Below are positions 1-9,228 of a DNA stretch of 64,000 nt, piece after piece. Below the pieces are notes generated by a model that was not told the origin of the DNA, made no database searches, and was given only the letters and a program-made list of their open reading frames with translations. The position numbers were made by a program, and so were the translations under genes. This DNA is from Roseibium album. Lineage in GTDB: Bacteria > Pseudomonadota > Alphaproteobacteria > Rhizobiales > Stappiaceae. The DNA is taken from assembly GCA_001404055.1 (NCBI GenBank), contig CXTY01000040.1, forward strand, positions 124,001-188,000. Direction: 5' to 3'. How positions within the stretch are numbered: the first letter of the stretch is position 1; every line of letters begins with the position of its first letter.

Positions 1-408
1 AAAGCGGGCGCAAACCGTGGCCGTTGCCACACCATGCTGCCCAGCGCCGGTTTCCGCAATGATCCGCGTTTTACCCATGCGCTTGGCAAGAAGGATCTGG
101 CCAAGACAATTGTTGATCTTGTGAGAACCCGTATGGTTCAGCTCGTCGCGCTTGAAATAGATCTTCGCACCGCCGAGTTCTTCCGTTAGGCGCTCGGCAA
201 AATAGAGCGGCGAGGGTCGCCCGGTGTAGTGCTTGTTCAGCGTTTCAATTTCGCCCAGAAACTCAGGGTCATTCTTGGCGTCTTTATAGTGCTGCTCAAG
301 ATCAAGGATCAGCGGCATCAGGGTTTCAGCGACATAGCGGCCACCAAAAATGCCGAAATGCCCGCGATCGTCCGGACCGGTCCGGATGCTGTTCGCCATA
401 TCGTTCAC
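1..408 (-). CDS. trpB: Tryptophan synthase beta chain, N-terminal part (cut by window edge)
   Basis: Condenses indole with L-serine to tryptophan using pyridoxal phosphate, as the beta subunit of the alpha2-beta2 tryptophan synthase. Only the first 136 codons are here; the gene runs off the left edge. The PLP-binding lysine lies in HTGSHKIN (about Lys97), followed by the family motif AETGAGQHG (about 118-126). I place the start at the GTG at 408 because an AGGAG sits 7 bases upstream (416-420); the in-frame ATG at 399 would be 16 bases from it. It follows trpF by 24 bases on the same strand, the usual alphaproteobacterial trpF-trpB order, so the two are probably co-transcribed and trpA would be expected beyond the edge. 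Confidence 0.96.
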   Translation of the reverse strand, partial: MNDMANSIRTGPDDRGHFGIFGGRYVAETLMPLILDLEQHYKDAKNDPEFLGEIETLNKHYTGRPSPLYFAERLTEELGGAKIYFKRDELNHTGSHKINNCLGQILLAKRMGKTRIIAETGAGQHGVATATVCARF

Positions 409-432
409 GCGTATACTCCTTAAACCCGGAAA

Positions 433-1077
433 TCAGGCGCTTTTGACCGCTGCCATAAAAGCGCGAATAAGTTCGTTGTCCTTGACGCCTTTATCCCGCT
501 CGACACCAGATGAGACATCAACAGCCTTCGTGCCGCTCAACCGGATGGCTTCTGCAACATTTGAGGGATCCAGCCCCCCGGAAAGCATGAAGGGCTTCTT
601 CAGGTCAAGATCTTTCAACAGTTCCCAGTCATAGGAGACACCATTTCCGCCCGGCAGGTCAGACCCTGCCGGCGGTTTGGCGTCGAACAGGATGCTGTCG
701 GCAACAATGGAATAATAGATCGCCTTTTCCAGATCCGCCTTTTCTGAAACAGACACCGCTTTCATGACCCTGGTGCCCTGCATCACCTTCGCAGCGGCGC
801 AGGCTTCCGGTGTTTCGTCGCCGTGAAACTGGAATGTATCGGGGTTCACGAGTTCCTTTATCCGCGACAGCCCGTCCAGATCCATGTTCACGGTAACCGC
901 AACGATCTCCGCCTTCCCACGGGCCATGTCAGCCAGCTTGCACGCCTGACTGAGCGAAACGTGTCGCGGGCTTTTTGGAAAGAACATCAGCCCGACCATG
1001 TCCGCACCGGCATCCAGTGCAGCTTCCATGGTGTCTTCAGTCGACAGACCGCAGATTTTGACTTGTATCTCAGACAT
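433..1077 (-). CDS. trpF: Phosphoribosylanthranilate isomerase
   Basis: Third enzyme-level step of tryptophan synthesis: Amadori rearrangement of N-(5-phosphoribosyl)anthranilate to CdRP. The 214-residue protein has the expected single TIM-barrel length. The general base cysteine is in the N-terminal KICGL motif (Cys9), the general acid aspartate in LFDAKPP (Asp132), FQFHGDE lies at 82-88, and the phosphate-binding loop LSGGL is near residue 165. It is the first gene of a minus-strand trpF-trpB unit. No leader peptide with clustered Trp codons is seen upstream. Confidence 0.96.
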   Translation of the reverse strand: MSEIQVKICGLSTEDTMEAALDAGADMVGLMFFPKSPRHVSLSQACKLADMARGKAEIVAVTVNMDLDGLSRIKELVNPDTFQFHGDETPEACAAAKVMQGTRVMKAVSVSEKADLEKAIYYSIVADSILFDAKPPAGSDLPGGNGVSYDWELLKDLDLKKPFMLSGGLDPSNVAEAIRLSGTKAVDVSSGVERDKGVKDNELIRAFMAAVKSA

Positions 1078-1210
1078 GATCTCAGGGTATCGCTGGTGAG
1101 GCGGGGTTTGTCAAAAGGGGAATTTGATTTACCGTCCGTTCAATTCAAGCCTCTTGCCGCTCAACCAACGGAATTGCATTGCGAGAGCGAAAGCGACCTT
1201 GGTGAAAAAC

Positions 1211-1498
1211 TCATTGATTAAACGCCCGATAGAGATCGTTCCAATCGGAATTCATTTGTTCGATCAAGTCGAACTTCCACTGACACCGCCATCGTTTAAT
1301 TTGCTTTTCACGCTTGATAGCTGAATCGATCTCTTGATGGGTTTCATACCAGACCAAGGATTTCACACCGTATCGTTCAGAGAACCCTTCTATCAACCCT
1401 TCGCGGTGCTCATAAATCCTGCGAGCAAGGTCAGTCGTCACACCTGTGTAGAGCGTATCGTACGGACGAGACGCGAGAATGTAGACCCAGGCGGTCAA
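1211..1498 (-). CDS. GIY-YIG nuclease superfamily protein
   Basis: A small single-domain GIY-YIG protein of the kind common in alphaproteobacteria; the cellular role is not established. The hallmark pair appears as WVYILA followed by LYTGVTTDLARRIYEH, with the downstream EH/R-K pattern (IKREKQIKRWRCQWKFDLI). An open frame extends upstream to 1573, but those extra 25 codons read through a REP-like palindrome. A TTG at 1498 has an AAGGAG at 1505-1510, 6 bases away, giving a 95-residue protein that begins right before the domain. I prefer that start. The gene sits alone between trpF and maeB with palindromic repeats at its 5' end. Confidence 0.8.
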   Translation of the reverse strand: MTAWVYILASRPYDTLYTGVTTDLARRIYEHREGLIEGFSERYGVKSLVWYETHQEIDSAIKREKQIKRWRCQWKFDLIEQMNSDWNDLYRAFNQ

Positions 1499-1535
1499 CC
1501 ACAACTCCTTATGCAAACTACCGCTTCGGCTCCCC

Positions 1536-1634
1536 GATCGCGGATCTTCGCTCTGCTGCGTCCGGGATGACAAAAAAGAAAGTCCAATGAACTATCAATC
1601 GTCATCCCGGCCAAACGAAGTGCGAGCCGGGACC
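1536..1634. repeat. Pair of inverted REP-like palindromic units
   Basis: Two units face each other: CCGGGATGAC at 1562-1571 and its reverse complement GTCATCCCGG at 1601-1610. The right unit alone folds, with TCCCGGC (1605-1611) pairing with GCCGGGA (1626-1632) across a 14-base loop. Related TCCCGG...CCGGGA units occur at 6953-7060 and 43617-43736, all in gaps between genes, which is the behaviour of REP/RIME-type elements. Confidence 0.65.
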
Positions 1635-1667
1635 GGAGAGCCCAAGATTTTGAAATCTAGGGTCATT

Positions 1668-3950
1668 TTACGTCACATTAAACGCCGCAATGGCTGCCAT
1701 GTTGACGATGTCGCTATCCTTGGCGCCCAGCGGGACAATCTGAACCGGCTTGTCAAAGCCGACCAGGAGAGGACCGATGACCGTGGATCCACCGAGTTCC
1801 TGCAGCATTTTTGTGGAGATCGAGGCAGAGTGGAAAGCCGGCATGACCAGCACGTTGGCGGGACCTGTGAGGCGGCAGAAGGGATAGGCAGACATACGGT
1901 CCATGTTCAATGCCACGTCCGCCGCCATTTCACCGTCATATTCGAAATCGACACGGCGCCGGTCGAGGATCTTGACGGCTTCCTGAACTTTTGCGGACCG
2001 TTCGCCTTTCGGATGGCCGAATGTTGAATAGGCCAACATCGCGACCCTTGGCTCATAGCCAAGTTTTCTTGCAACGTGAGCGGCTTCTTCCGCAATATCT
2101 GCCAGTTCTTCCGAGGTCGGCATGTCGATTACTGCCGTGTCGGCGATCAGGACTGTACGACCGCGCGCAAGAACAAGCGAGACACCGATCACCCGATGTC
2201 CCGGTTTGGGATCAATGGTGGATTTGACCGTATCCAGCGCCACGGAATAGTTCCGGGTAACGCCGGTGACCATGGCATCGGCATCGCCGCGCGCAACCAT
2301 GATCGCACCCCAGTAGTTGCGATCGTTGTTGACCATTCGCTGGCAGTCTCTCAAGAGATAGCCTTTGCGCTGCGAACGACCATAAAGATATTGCGCATAA
2401 TCGCTGTTTCGGTCGGAAAGTCGCGCATTCTGTATGGAAAGGCCGGCGCGGGCGATATCGATGCCAGCCTGATCCGCCATGGATTGGATCTCATCCTCGC
2501 GCCCGATCAAAATCGCCTCACCCAGGCCTTGCGAAACAAAACTCGCCGCAGCACGGATCACGGGTTCTTCTTCGCCCTCGGCAAAGACAACGCGTTTGGG
2601 CTGCTGGCGCACCTTGGTGAAAATGCGCTGCAATGTGCCGGCAACAGGGTCCCGGCGCGCCGAAAGCTGGTGCCTATAGGCTTCCATATCGACAATCGGA
2701 CGCTTGGCGACACCTGAATCCATTGCCGCCTGGGCAACCGCTGGTGGGATCACATGGATCAGGCGCGGATCGAACGGGACGGGAATGATATATTCAGGGC
2801 CGAATTTCGGACGGTTTCCGCGATAGGCAGCAGCCACTTCGTCGGGCACTTCCTCGCGGGCCAATTCCGCGAGAGCCTGTGCGCAAGCGACTTTCATCTC
2901 ATCGTTGATGGTTGTTGCCTGGACGTCGAGGGCGCCGCGGAAAATATAAGGAAAACCGAGCACATTGTTGACCTGGTTTGGATAATCGGACCGGCCTGTT
3001 GCCACAATTGCGTCATCGCGCACTTCAGCAGCTTCTTCTGGTGTAATTTCCGGATCCGGGTTAGCCATGGCGAAAATGACAGGGTTCGGTGCCATGACAC
3101 GCAACATGTCCGGTGTCAGCGCGCCCTTCACCGAAACACCAAAGAAAACATCCGCTCCCTTGAGCGCGTCATATAGCGACCGGTTTTCAGTTTCTATGGC
3201 ATGGGCTGATTTCCACTGGTTCATGCCCTCAGCGCGACCCTTGTAGATCACACCCTTTGTATCGCAAAGCGTGACATTGTCGTGAGGAACGCCCATGGCC
3301 TTGATCAACTCGATACAGGCAATTCCGGCAGCGCCCGCGCCATTGCAGACAACTTTGGCGTCCTTCATGTCGCGGCCCGTCAGATGCAGAGCATTAATCA
3401 AGCCAGCTGCTGCAATGATCGCCGTGCCATGCTGGTCGTCATGAAAAACCGGAATGTCCATCAGTTCACGCAGGCGCTGCTCGATGATGAAGCAATCAGG
3501 TGCCTTGATGTCTTCCAGGTTGATACCGCCGAAAGACGGACCGAGATACCGGACAGAATTGATGAAGTCTTCCACTTCAGAGGTGTCGACTTCAAGATCA
3601 ATCGAGTCGACGTCGGCAAAACGCTTGAAAAGAACCGACTTTCCTTCCATCACCGGCTTGGAGGCCAGAGCACCAAGATTGCCAAGGCCCAAAATAGCGG
3701 ACCCATTGGTAATCACTGCAACTAGATTTCCCTTGGTGGTGTAGTCATAGGCGCGGCTCGGGTCTTCCGCGATCGCCCGCACAGGCACGGCCACGCCTGG
3801 TGAATAGGCCAGAGACAGATCCCGCTGTGTGGCCATTGGTTTAGTCGGGGTAATTTCGAATTTTCCTGGCCTACCCTCCTGGTGAAATTGGAGAGCTTCC
3901 TGATCGGTAAAGCTGACGCTTGTTTTGGACGATTTTTTTTCGGCGGACAT
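1668..3950 (-). CDS. maeB: NADP-dependent malic enzyme with phosphotransacetylase-like domain
   Basis: Oxidative decarboxylation of malate to pyruvate, supplying pyruvate and NADPH during growth on C4 acids. The 760-residue chain has the two-part MaeB architecture: an N-terminal malic enzyme core (AYSPGVAVPVRAI about 49-60, HDDQHGTA about 170-177, dinucleotide motif NGAGAAGIA about 203-211) and a C-terminal domain from about 430 related to phosphate acetyltransferase, which in the family is regulatory rather than clearly catalytic. The frame can start at a GTG at 3977, but the ATG at 3950 begins the usual MSAEKK-type N-terminus and has GAGGGA 11 bases upstream. Divergent from mutS; no operon partner. 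Confidence 0.95.
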   Translation of the reverse strand: MSAEKKSSKTSVSFTDQEALQFHQEGRPGKFEITPTKPMATQRDLSLAYSPGVAVPVRAIAEDPSRAYDYTTKGNLVAVITNGSAILGLGNLGALASKPVMEGKSVLFKRFADVDSIDLEVDTSEVEDFINSVRYLGPSFGGINLEDIKAPDCFIIEQRLRELMDIPVFHDDQHGTAIIAAAGLINALHLTGRDMKDAKVVCNGAGAAGIACIELIKAMGVPHDNVTLCDTKGVIYKGRAEGMNQWKSAHAIETENRSLYDALKGADVFFGVSVKGALTPDMLRVMAPNPVIFAMANPDPEITPEEAAEVRDDAIVATGRSDYPNQVNNVLGFPYIFRGALDVQATTINDEMKVACAQALAELAREEVPDEVAAAYRGNRPKFGPEYIIPVPFDPRLIHVIPPAVAQAAMDSGVAKRPIVDMEAYRHQLSARRDPVAGTLQRIFTKVRQQPKRVVFAEGEEEPVIRAAASFVSQGLGEAILIGREDEIQSMADQAGIDIARAGLSIQNARLSDRNSDYAQYLYGRSQRKGYLLRDCQRMVNNDRNYWGAIMVARGDADAMVTGVTRNYSVALDTVKSTIDPKPGHRVIGVSLVLARGRTVLIADTAVIDMPTSEELADIAEEAAHVARKLGYEPRVAMLAYSTFGHPKGERSAKVQEAVKILDRRRVDFEYDGEMAADVALNMDRMSAYPFCRLTGPANVLVMPAFHSASISTKMLQELGGSTVIGPLLVGFDKPVQIVPLGAKDSDIVNMAAIAAFNVT

Positions 3951-4187
3951 GATGCGGGCGTTCCCTCTTAAATTCACCAGCTTTTCGAAGCGGGGACCTG
4001 ACCTTATCGCCTTGAAAATAAAGCCTCAAGCAAAGATAGAGTCCCACCTTTGGGGAATGACCCGCCAATTGGGCCGGAGCACGCTGCGTTTGACTGCCGC
4101 TAACGCGTGCTGTTTCACCTTTGGATCGACCAACTTATCTGCTCCAAGGTGCTTCCACTTGATAGCAGGTTGATTTACGTATCTTTC

Positions 4188-6893
4188 ATGAGTGTACAGA
4201 GCGCGCAAACGACAGCCCCGGCGGACACCAAAGTCACGCCGATGATGGCACAATTCATCGAAATCAAGACCGCCAATCCGGACAGTCTGCTGTTCTACCG
4301 AATGGGCGATTTTTACGAACTGTTTTTCGACGATGCGGAAATCGCCTCAAGAGCACTCGGCATAACCCTCACAAAACGCGGCAAGCACCAGGGTGCGGAT
4401 ATCCCGATGTGCGGTGTACCGGTTCATGCCGCCGATGATTATCTGCAAAAGCTGATAGCAAAAGGTCATCGGGTTTCCGTCTGTGAACAAATGGAAGATC
4501 CGGCTGAAGCAAAAAAGCGTGGTTCAAAATCAGTTGTCCGCCGTGACGTTGTTCGTCTGGTCACGCCGGGAACGCTGACCGAAGAACGATTGCTAGACGC
4601 CGGAACAAGCAACTACCTGATGGCCTTGTCACGCTTGAAGGGCGGGTCCTTGAGCGGAGATGCGATCTACGGTCTTGCCTGGATCGACATGTCGACCGGT
4701 TCGTTTCAGGTTTCGGAAACCGACCATCAACGCCTCGCGGCAGATCTTGCTCAGGTTTCACCCCAGGAACTGGTTTTACCGGACAACCTGCTGCAGGAAC
4801 CCGAGCTACGTTTAACCGCTGAACAGTCTGGCGGTTCGTTGTCTCCTGTTCCAAGGGCCTTTTTCGACAGTTCCACCGCCACAGACCGATTGGCGCATTA
4901 TTTCGGCGTAAAGACCCTGGATGGCTTTGGCACATTCAGCCGCGCTGAACTTTCAGCTGCCGCCGGTGTTCTTGCCTACATTGAAAAAACACAGCTCGGC
5001 GAACGCCCGCCGCTGGATCCCCCGGTGCGTGAAGCCGGCGCGGGGAACATGCTGATCGACCCTGCGACACGGGCCAACCTGGAGCTCACGCGAACACTAT
5101 CCGGCGAGAAACAGGGATCGCTTCTTGCCACAATCGACCGGACTGTTACCGGAAGCGGATCGCGGCTTTTGGCAAGTCGCCTCGCTGGCCCACTCGTCAA
5201 TGTCGATGTAATCCATCAGCGGCACGATGCCGTCAGCCTTTTCCTCGACAACGAGATAATGCGGGAAGGCCTGCGTCAGACGCTGAAGGGTGCCCCTGAT
5301 ATGGCCCGGGCTTTGTCACGAATTGCGCTGAACAGGGGCGGCCCGCGCGATATTCTTTCAATTGCGCAAGGTCTGGCAGCTGCACGCACCCTCCTTGAGC
5401 AGACCGGTGCAGGTTACATTCCGGCGGAAATTGCTGCGGCGCGCGCGAGCCTTGAACTGGCACCCCATGATCTGGGCACGGAGCTGGTTCTTGCCATCAA
5501 GGAAGAGCCTCCGCTTTTGAAGCGTGATGGCGGGTTTGTAGCCTCTGGATATAATTCCGACCTGGATGAATTGCGCTCCCTGCGTGACGAAAGCCGCAAG
5601 GTGATAGCCAAACTTCAGGCGGACTATTCCGAAGAGCTTGGCGTCCGATCCCTGAAGATCAAGCATAACAACGTAATTGGCTGGTTTATTGAGGCACCTA
5701 CTGCGCAGGCAGAAAAACTGACCGAAGATCCCGCGCGCTTCATTCATCGCCAATCAATGGCTGGTGCTATGCGCTTCACTACGACGGAACTGGCTGATCT
5801 TGAATCAAAGATCGCCAGTGCGGGTGAACGTTCTCTTGCCATTGAATTCGAAATTTTCGACCGCCTGGCGCAGTCGATCATCCATACTGGCGAAACAATC
5901 AAAGCCGCTGCCCAAGGACTAAGCGTTCTGGATGTCTCCGCAGCGCTGGCAAAACTCGCCCAGGAAGAAAATTATGCCCGGCCGGTTGTTGACGATAGCC
6001 GTGCCTTTGATATCAGGGGCGGACGCCATCCCGTCGTCGAACTTGCCTTGAAAAAGGCTGGCGGCGAAAGCTTCGTTGCCAATGACGCCAATCTAGGCCC
6101 GGACAACGCTGAAGAAACGGGACATATCTGGCTGATCACCGGTCCGAACATGGCTGGTAAGTCGACGTTTTTGCGCCAAAACGCGCTTGTCGCCGTTCTT
6201 GCTCAGATGGGCTCCTTCGTCCCCGCCGAACACGCGCATATCGGCGTGGTTGACCGGTTGTTCTCACGTGTCGGTGCCGCAGATGATCTTGCAAGAGGTC
6301 GCTCCACATTCATGGTCGAAATGGTTGAAACAGCAGCCATACTTAATCAGGCTGGCGACCGGTCCCTCGTCATTCTGGATGAAATCGGACGGGGGACAGC
6401 GACATTTGATGGTTTGTCGATTGCCTGGGCTACCATTGAACACTTGCATGAAGTCAACAAATCACGTGCCCTGTTTGCCACCCACTACCACGAACTGACA
6501 GCGCTTTCAGCAAAACTGGACCGGTTGTCTAACGCCACCGTATCGGTGAAAGAATGGAACGGCGAGGTTATCTTCCTGCATGAGATTGTACCCGGTGCAG
6601 CAGACCGCTCTTATGGCATTCAGGTGGCAAAGCTGGCAGGGCTTCCTTCAGTAGTGGTTGAGCGCTCCAAACAGGTCTTGAGCCAACTGGAAGAACAGGA
6701 CCGTAGATCTCCAGCAGAAAGCTTGATCGACGAATTGCCGCTTTTTGCAAACATTCCGCCGGCTGCGCCTGTGGGCGATCCGGCGCGGTCGGATCCGGTC
6801 AAAGACGCCCTTGAAGAGATTGATCCTGATGACATGACGCCTCGTGAAGCGCATGAAGCGCTCTACAGACTGAAATCACTGAAAGCTGAATAA
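4188..6893 (+). CDS. mutS: DNA mismatch repair protein MutS
   Basis: Recognises base mismatches and small loops and starts methyl- or nick-directed repair with MutL. In the 901-residue product, the mismatch-wedge motif GDFYELF (Phe42, Glu44) is intact, the ATPase has Walker A GPNMAGKST near 652-660, the STFMVEM signature, Walker B VILDEIGRG near 727 and the FATHYHEL histidine switch. The C-terminal MTPREAHEALYRL is the dimer/tetramer tail seen in full-length MutS. The open frame extends 27 codons further to 4107, but the ATG at 4188 starts at the length expected and the upstream codons do not look like MutS. Single gene, divergent from maeB. Confidence 0.97.
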   Translation: MSVQSAQTTAPADTKVTPMMAQFIEIKTANPDSLLFYRMGDFYELFFDDAEIASRALGITLTKRGKHQGADIPMCGVPVHAADDYLQKLIAKGHRVSVCEQMEDPAEAKKRGSKSVVRRDVVRLVTPGTLTEERLLDAGTSNYLMALSRLKGGSLSGDAIYGLAWIDMSTGSFQVSETDHQRLAADLAQVSPQELVLPDNLLQEPELRLTAEQSGGSLSPVPRAFFDSSTATDRLAHYFGVKTLDGFGTFSRAELSAAAGVLAYIEKTQLGERPPLDPPVREAGAGNMLIDPATRANLELTRTLSGEKQGSLLATIDRTVTGSGSRLLASRLAGPLVNVDVIHQRHDAVSLFLDNEIMREGLRQTLKGAPDMARALSRIALNRGGPRDILSIAQGLAAARTLLEQTGAGYIPAEIAAARASLELAPHDLGTELVLAIKEEPPLLKRDGGFVASGYNSDLDELRSLRDESRKVIAKLQADYSEELGVRSLKIKHNNVIGWFIEAPTAQAEKLTEDPARFIHRQSMAGAMRFTTTELADLESKIASAGERSLAIEFEIFDRLAQSIIHTGETIKAAAQGLSVLDVSAALAKLAQEENYARPVVDDSRAFDIRGGRHPVVELALKKAGGESFVANDANLGPDNAEETGHIWLITGPNMAGKSTFLRQNALVAVLAQMGSFVPAEHAHIGVVDRLFSRVGAADDLARGRSTFMVEMVETAAILNQAGDRSLVILDEIGRGTATFDGLSIAWATIEHLHEVNKSRALFATHYHELTALSAKLDRLSNATVSVKEWNGEVIFLHEIVPGAADRSYGIQVAKLAGLPSVVVERSKQVLSQLEEQDRRSPAESLIDELPLFANIPPAAPVGDPARSDPVKDALEEIDPDDMTPREAHEALYRLKSLKAE

Positions 6894-6952
6894 TCCTCAA
6901 AGCCTAGTACAGAGGCTTCGGATTGCCTTCAAAACTCGTCGCACGTGCCGCC

Positions 6953-7061
6953 GTCCCGGCCTGCGAGCCGGGACCATATTATTCCTGTTGATTTCACGAA
7001 GCGCTACAAAGATTATTTTGACCTTTCAGTTCCCGGATCTGCGTTTCACTTCGTCCGGGAC
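6953..7061. repeat. REP-like palindromes downstream of mutS
   Basis: Two hairpin units lie in the mutS-lipoprotein gap. GTCCCGGC (6953-6960) pairs perfectly with GCCGGGAC (6967-6974) over a 6-base loop, and TCCCGGA (7031-7037) pairs with TCCGGGA (7054-7060). The arms match those of the pair near 1.6 kb. They may also act as a mutS transcript end, though no T-run follows. Confidence 0.6.
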
Positions 7062-7131
7062 AGCAACAAAGGGTGTGCCAACAAGTCGAGGCCTCACTTC
7101 TGAGGCCTTGAGCCTGATCGACTGATCAATT

Positions 7132-7770
7132 CTACCTGCGCGAAAAGAGGTAGGACGCCTCGGCGTTGATGCGCGCCGCCGTATATTCGTATTGTGCCTT
7201 CAAGGCTTCCAGATCATAACGCGCACTGCTCAGATCGGTTTCCGTGTCATGCAGGTCGGCGCGCAGTCTTTTGCGCCTTTTGCGGCACTTCTTGCGGTCT
7301 TTGCCCTTTTTGTCCTTGCAGCGCAGTTCATCCAGTTCTTCACTCAGATCAAAGGCCCGGCTTTCCAGTGAACTGATCTCCGATTCAGCCCGGTCCACCT
7401 CGTCTCGAGCGGTCCAGATGATGTGACCCAGGCGATAGCCTTCATTGAAACCGCCTGCCATCTGCGGAGGGCAAATCGGCGATTTGCCCTTGTCCTGCTT
7501 GCCAAGCGTGAAGCCGTTGAGCGGCGTGCAATAATTCTGCAACCCCCGATGCCAACCGGACCGATAGGCATCGGTATTCGGGGTAATTCCGTGTTTGCCG
7601 CAGCTTTTGACGACTTCATCAAGATGATTTGGCGGCTTGCCGACAGACGCATGAGCCTCCCCCAGTTCCGACCAGTCTCCTGCCACGCATTGCTGCTTGG
7701 AAACTGCTGCGCATCCGCCAAGGCTGGCCAGGCCGAGGGCTATCAAGCCTATTCCCAAAAGTGTCTTCAT
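7132..7770 (-). CDS. DUF2799 family lipoprotein
   Basis: A 212-residue predicted lipoprotein of unknown function. The N-terminus MKTLLGIGLIALGLASLGGC is a signal peptide with lipobox LGGC, so cysteine is the predicted lipidated first residue. The mature part begins with the DUF2799 pattern QQCVAGDWSELG and carries repeated glycine/tyrosine-rich segments (YRSGWHRGLQNYC, GGFNEGYRLGH). The last 90 residues are highly charged and likely a coiled coil, with a Lys/Arg-rich patch (KDKKGKDRKKCRKRRKRLR). The frame extends to a GTG at 7791, but that would put charged residues before the signal peptide, so I use the ATG at 7770. Confidence 0.82.
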   Translation of the reverse strand: MKTLLGIGLIALGLASLGGCAAVSKQQCVAGDWSELGEAHASVGKPPNHLDEVVKSCGKHGITPNTDAYRSGWHRGLQNYCTPLNGFTLGKQDKGKSPICPPQMAGGFNEGYRLGHIIWTARDEVDRAESEISSLESRAFDLSEELDELRCKDKKGKDRKKCRKRRKRLRADLHDTETDLSSARYDLEALKAQYEYTAARINAEASYLFSRR

Positions 7771-8040
7771 CGTTTCGGCAAACCTGTCCACTCAAATTTC
7801 GAGTTGAAAATCAAAGAGATGATTGTGTGTAACGACATGAACCTGAACAGAGGATGACCAAATCACTCAAATTGCTTTCATATTATGCGAAGACAATTTT
7901 CGAACCTGTCCCTGAGTTTGAACCAGTTGCTCAACTGTTGATTTTGGGCCGACAGGCAACACCCTTTTTTAATGACAGCCCTGATGTTCAGTCCTAACAT
8001 TGGGCATCCGTTCGTTTCTTTGCCCATCAGGCTTCAATCC

Positions 8041-9228
8041 ATGCTTTTTTCGCCGCAACTGCCTCGTCAGGTGTTGCTGATCTTATTGCTGCAATTCACC
8101 AACAGCCTCGGCGCCTCTTCACTCATCCCCTTGATGAGCTTTTTCATTGTCGAGGGTCTTGGGTCTGAGCCGTGGCAGGTTGGTCTTTATACCGGGTTGG
8201 TCATGCCACTGACGTTGATCGCCAACCGTTGGGCAGGGGAGCGGCTGGATCAGGGCTTTCTGGTCAAGCGATTGCTTCTGATCTCGATCTGCGCTTTCGT
8301 CACGCTTACGGCGTTGCTAACGCAGGTTTCCAGCCTCCTTATGCTGATCCTGCTTATTGCTCCCTTGATGGGCCTCGCCAATATGGGATCGGCCACGATT
8401 TTCACCTTTTGCCGGGTCTACTCCGAAAAAATGGATCTGGACGTAGTTCGCATCAATTCCTGGCTTCGAATGACAGTTTCGCTGGCCTGGATGATTGGAC
8501 CTGCTGTTTCGTTCACTTTGGTTGCGCAGTTCGGATTTTCAGTCGCATTTTCGGCCGCTTTCGGCGTGGCTCTCTTTTATCTGCTGTTGGGATCGACAGT
8601 CGTGCCTAGCAGTTTCAGGTCCACGCGCAAACCAAGGTCGGACGGAACGGACACGCCCATCAATTGGGGATTGACGATCGCCGGACTAATCTGTCTTGGG
8701 TTTATCATTACAAATACACTCTTTGTCTCGGCGATGCCTTTATTCTTCGTCCAGGAAACCGGTCTTCCTGGATCCACACCCGGTTTGTCGCTGTCCGTGA
8801 AATGTCTGGTGGAGGTATTCGTGATTTTTGGCTCGGTGCGTCTATCCCGCGTGATTGGTACACGGCAAGTCCTGATGCTCGCTGCCTGTCTTGCCGCCAC
8901 GAGCATGATCCTGTTCACCCAGGTTTCAGAAGTCTGGCATGTCATCGCCATTTCGGCACTTGAAGGAACTTATTATGGCCTGTTTGCCGGAATTTCGATC
9001 ACTTTCGTACAGAGTTTCGCACCGGACCGGCCAGGACGAGCGACCGCCGTTTACATGAACAGTCTGTTTCTGGGTGGAATGATCGGCAGCGTATCCATGG
9101 GAATCATCGCCAGCGCAACGGATTTTAAAACAGTCCTCTATGTGGCTGCCATCTCCTCCGTCATTGCCTTGGTCATACTGTTTGCCACAATGAGAGTTCA
9201 GCCCGCGACCGCCAGTGAAGAGACCTAG
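8041..9228 (+). CDS. MFS transporter, sugar efflux (SetA/SetB-like)
   Basis: Major facilitator with about 12 hydrophobic segments over 395 residues. It resembles the SetA/SetB sugar efflux transporters: the segment IFTFCRVYSEK followed by MTVSLAWMIGPAVSF mirrors the Set-family middle, and FAPDRPGRATAVYMNS mirrors the late cytoplasmic loop. Set proteins export lactose, glucose analogues and other glycosides; the substrate here cannot be told. An upstream in-frame ATG at 7972 would add 23 residues; 8041 gives the usual short N-terminus before the first membrane segment, but neither has a strong ribosome site. Its stop overlaps the end of the convergent DUF2244 gene by 4 bases. Confidence 0.8.
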   Translation: MLFSPQLPRQVLLILLLQFTNSLGASSLIPLMSFFIVEGLGSEPWQVGLYTGLVMPLTLIANRWAGERLDQGFLVKRLLLISICAFVTLTALLTQVSSLLMLILLIAPLMGLANMGSATIFTFCRVYSEKMDLDVVRINSWLRMTVSLAWMIGPAVSFTLVAQFGFSVAFSAAFGVALFYLLLGSTVVPSSFRSTRKPRSDGTDTPINWGLTIAGLICLGFIITNTLFVSAMPLFFVQETGLPGSTPGLSLSVKCLVEVFVIFGSVRLSRVIGTRQVLMLAACLAATSMILFTQVSEVWHVIAISALEGTYYGLFAGISITFVQSFAPDRPGRATAVYMNSLFLGGMIGSVSMGIIASATDFKTVLYVAAISSVIALVILFATMRVQPATASEET

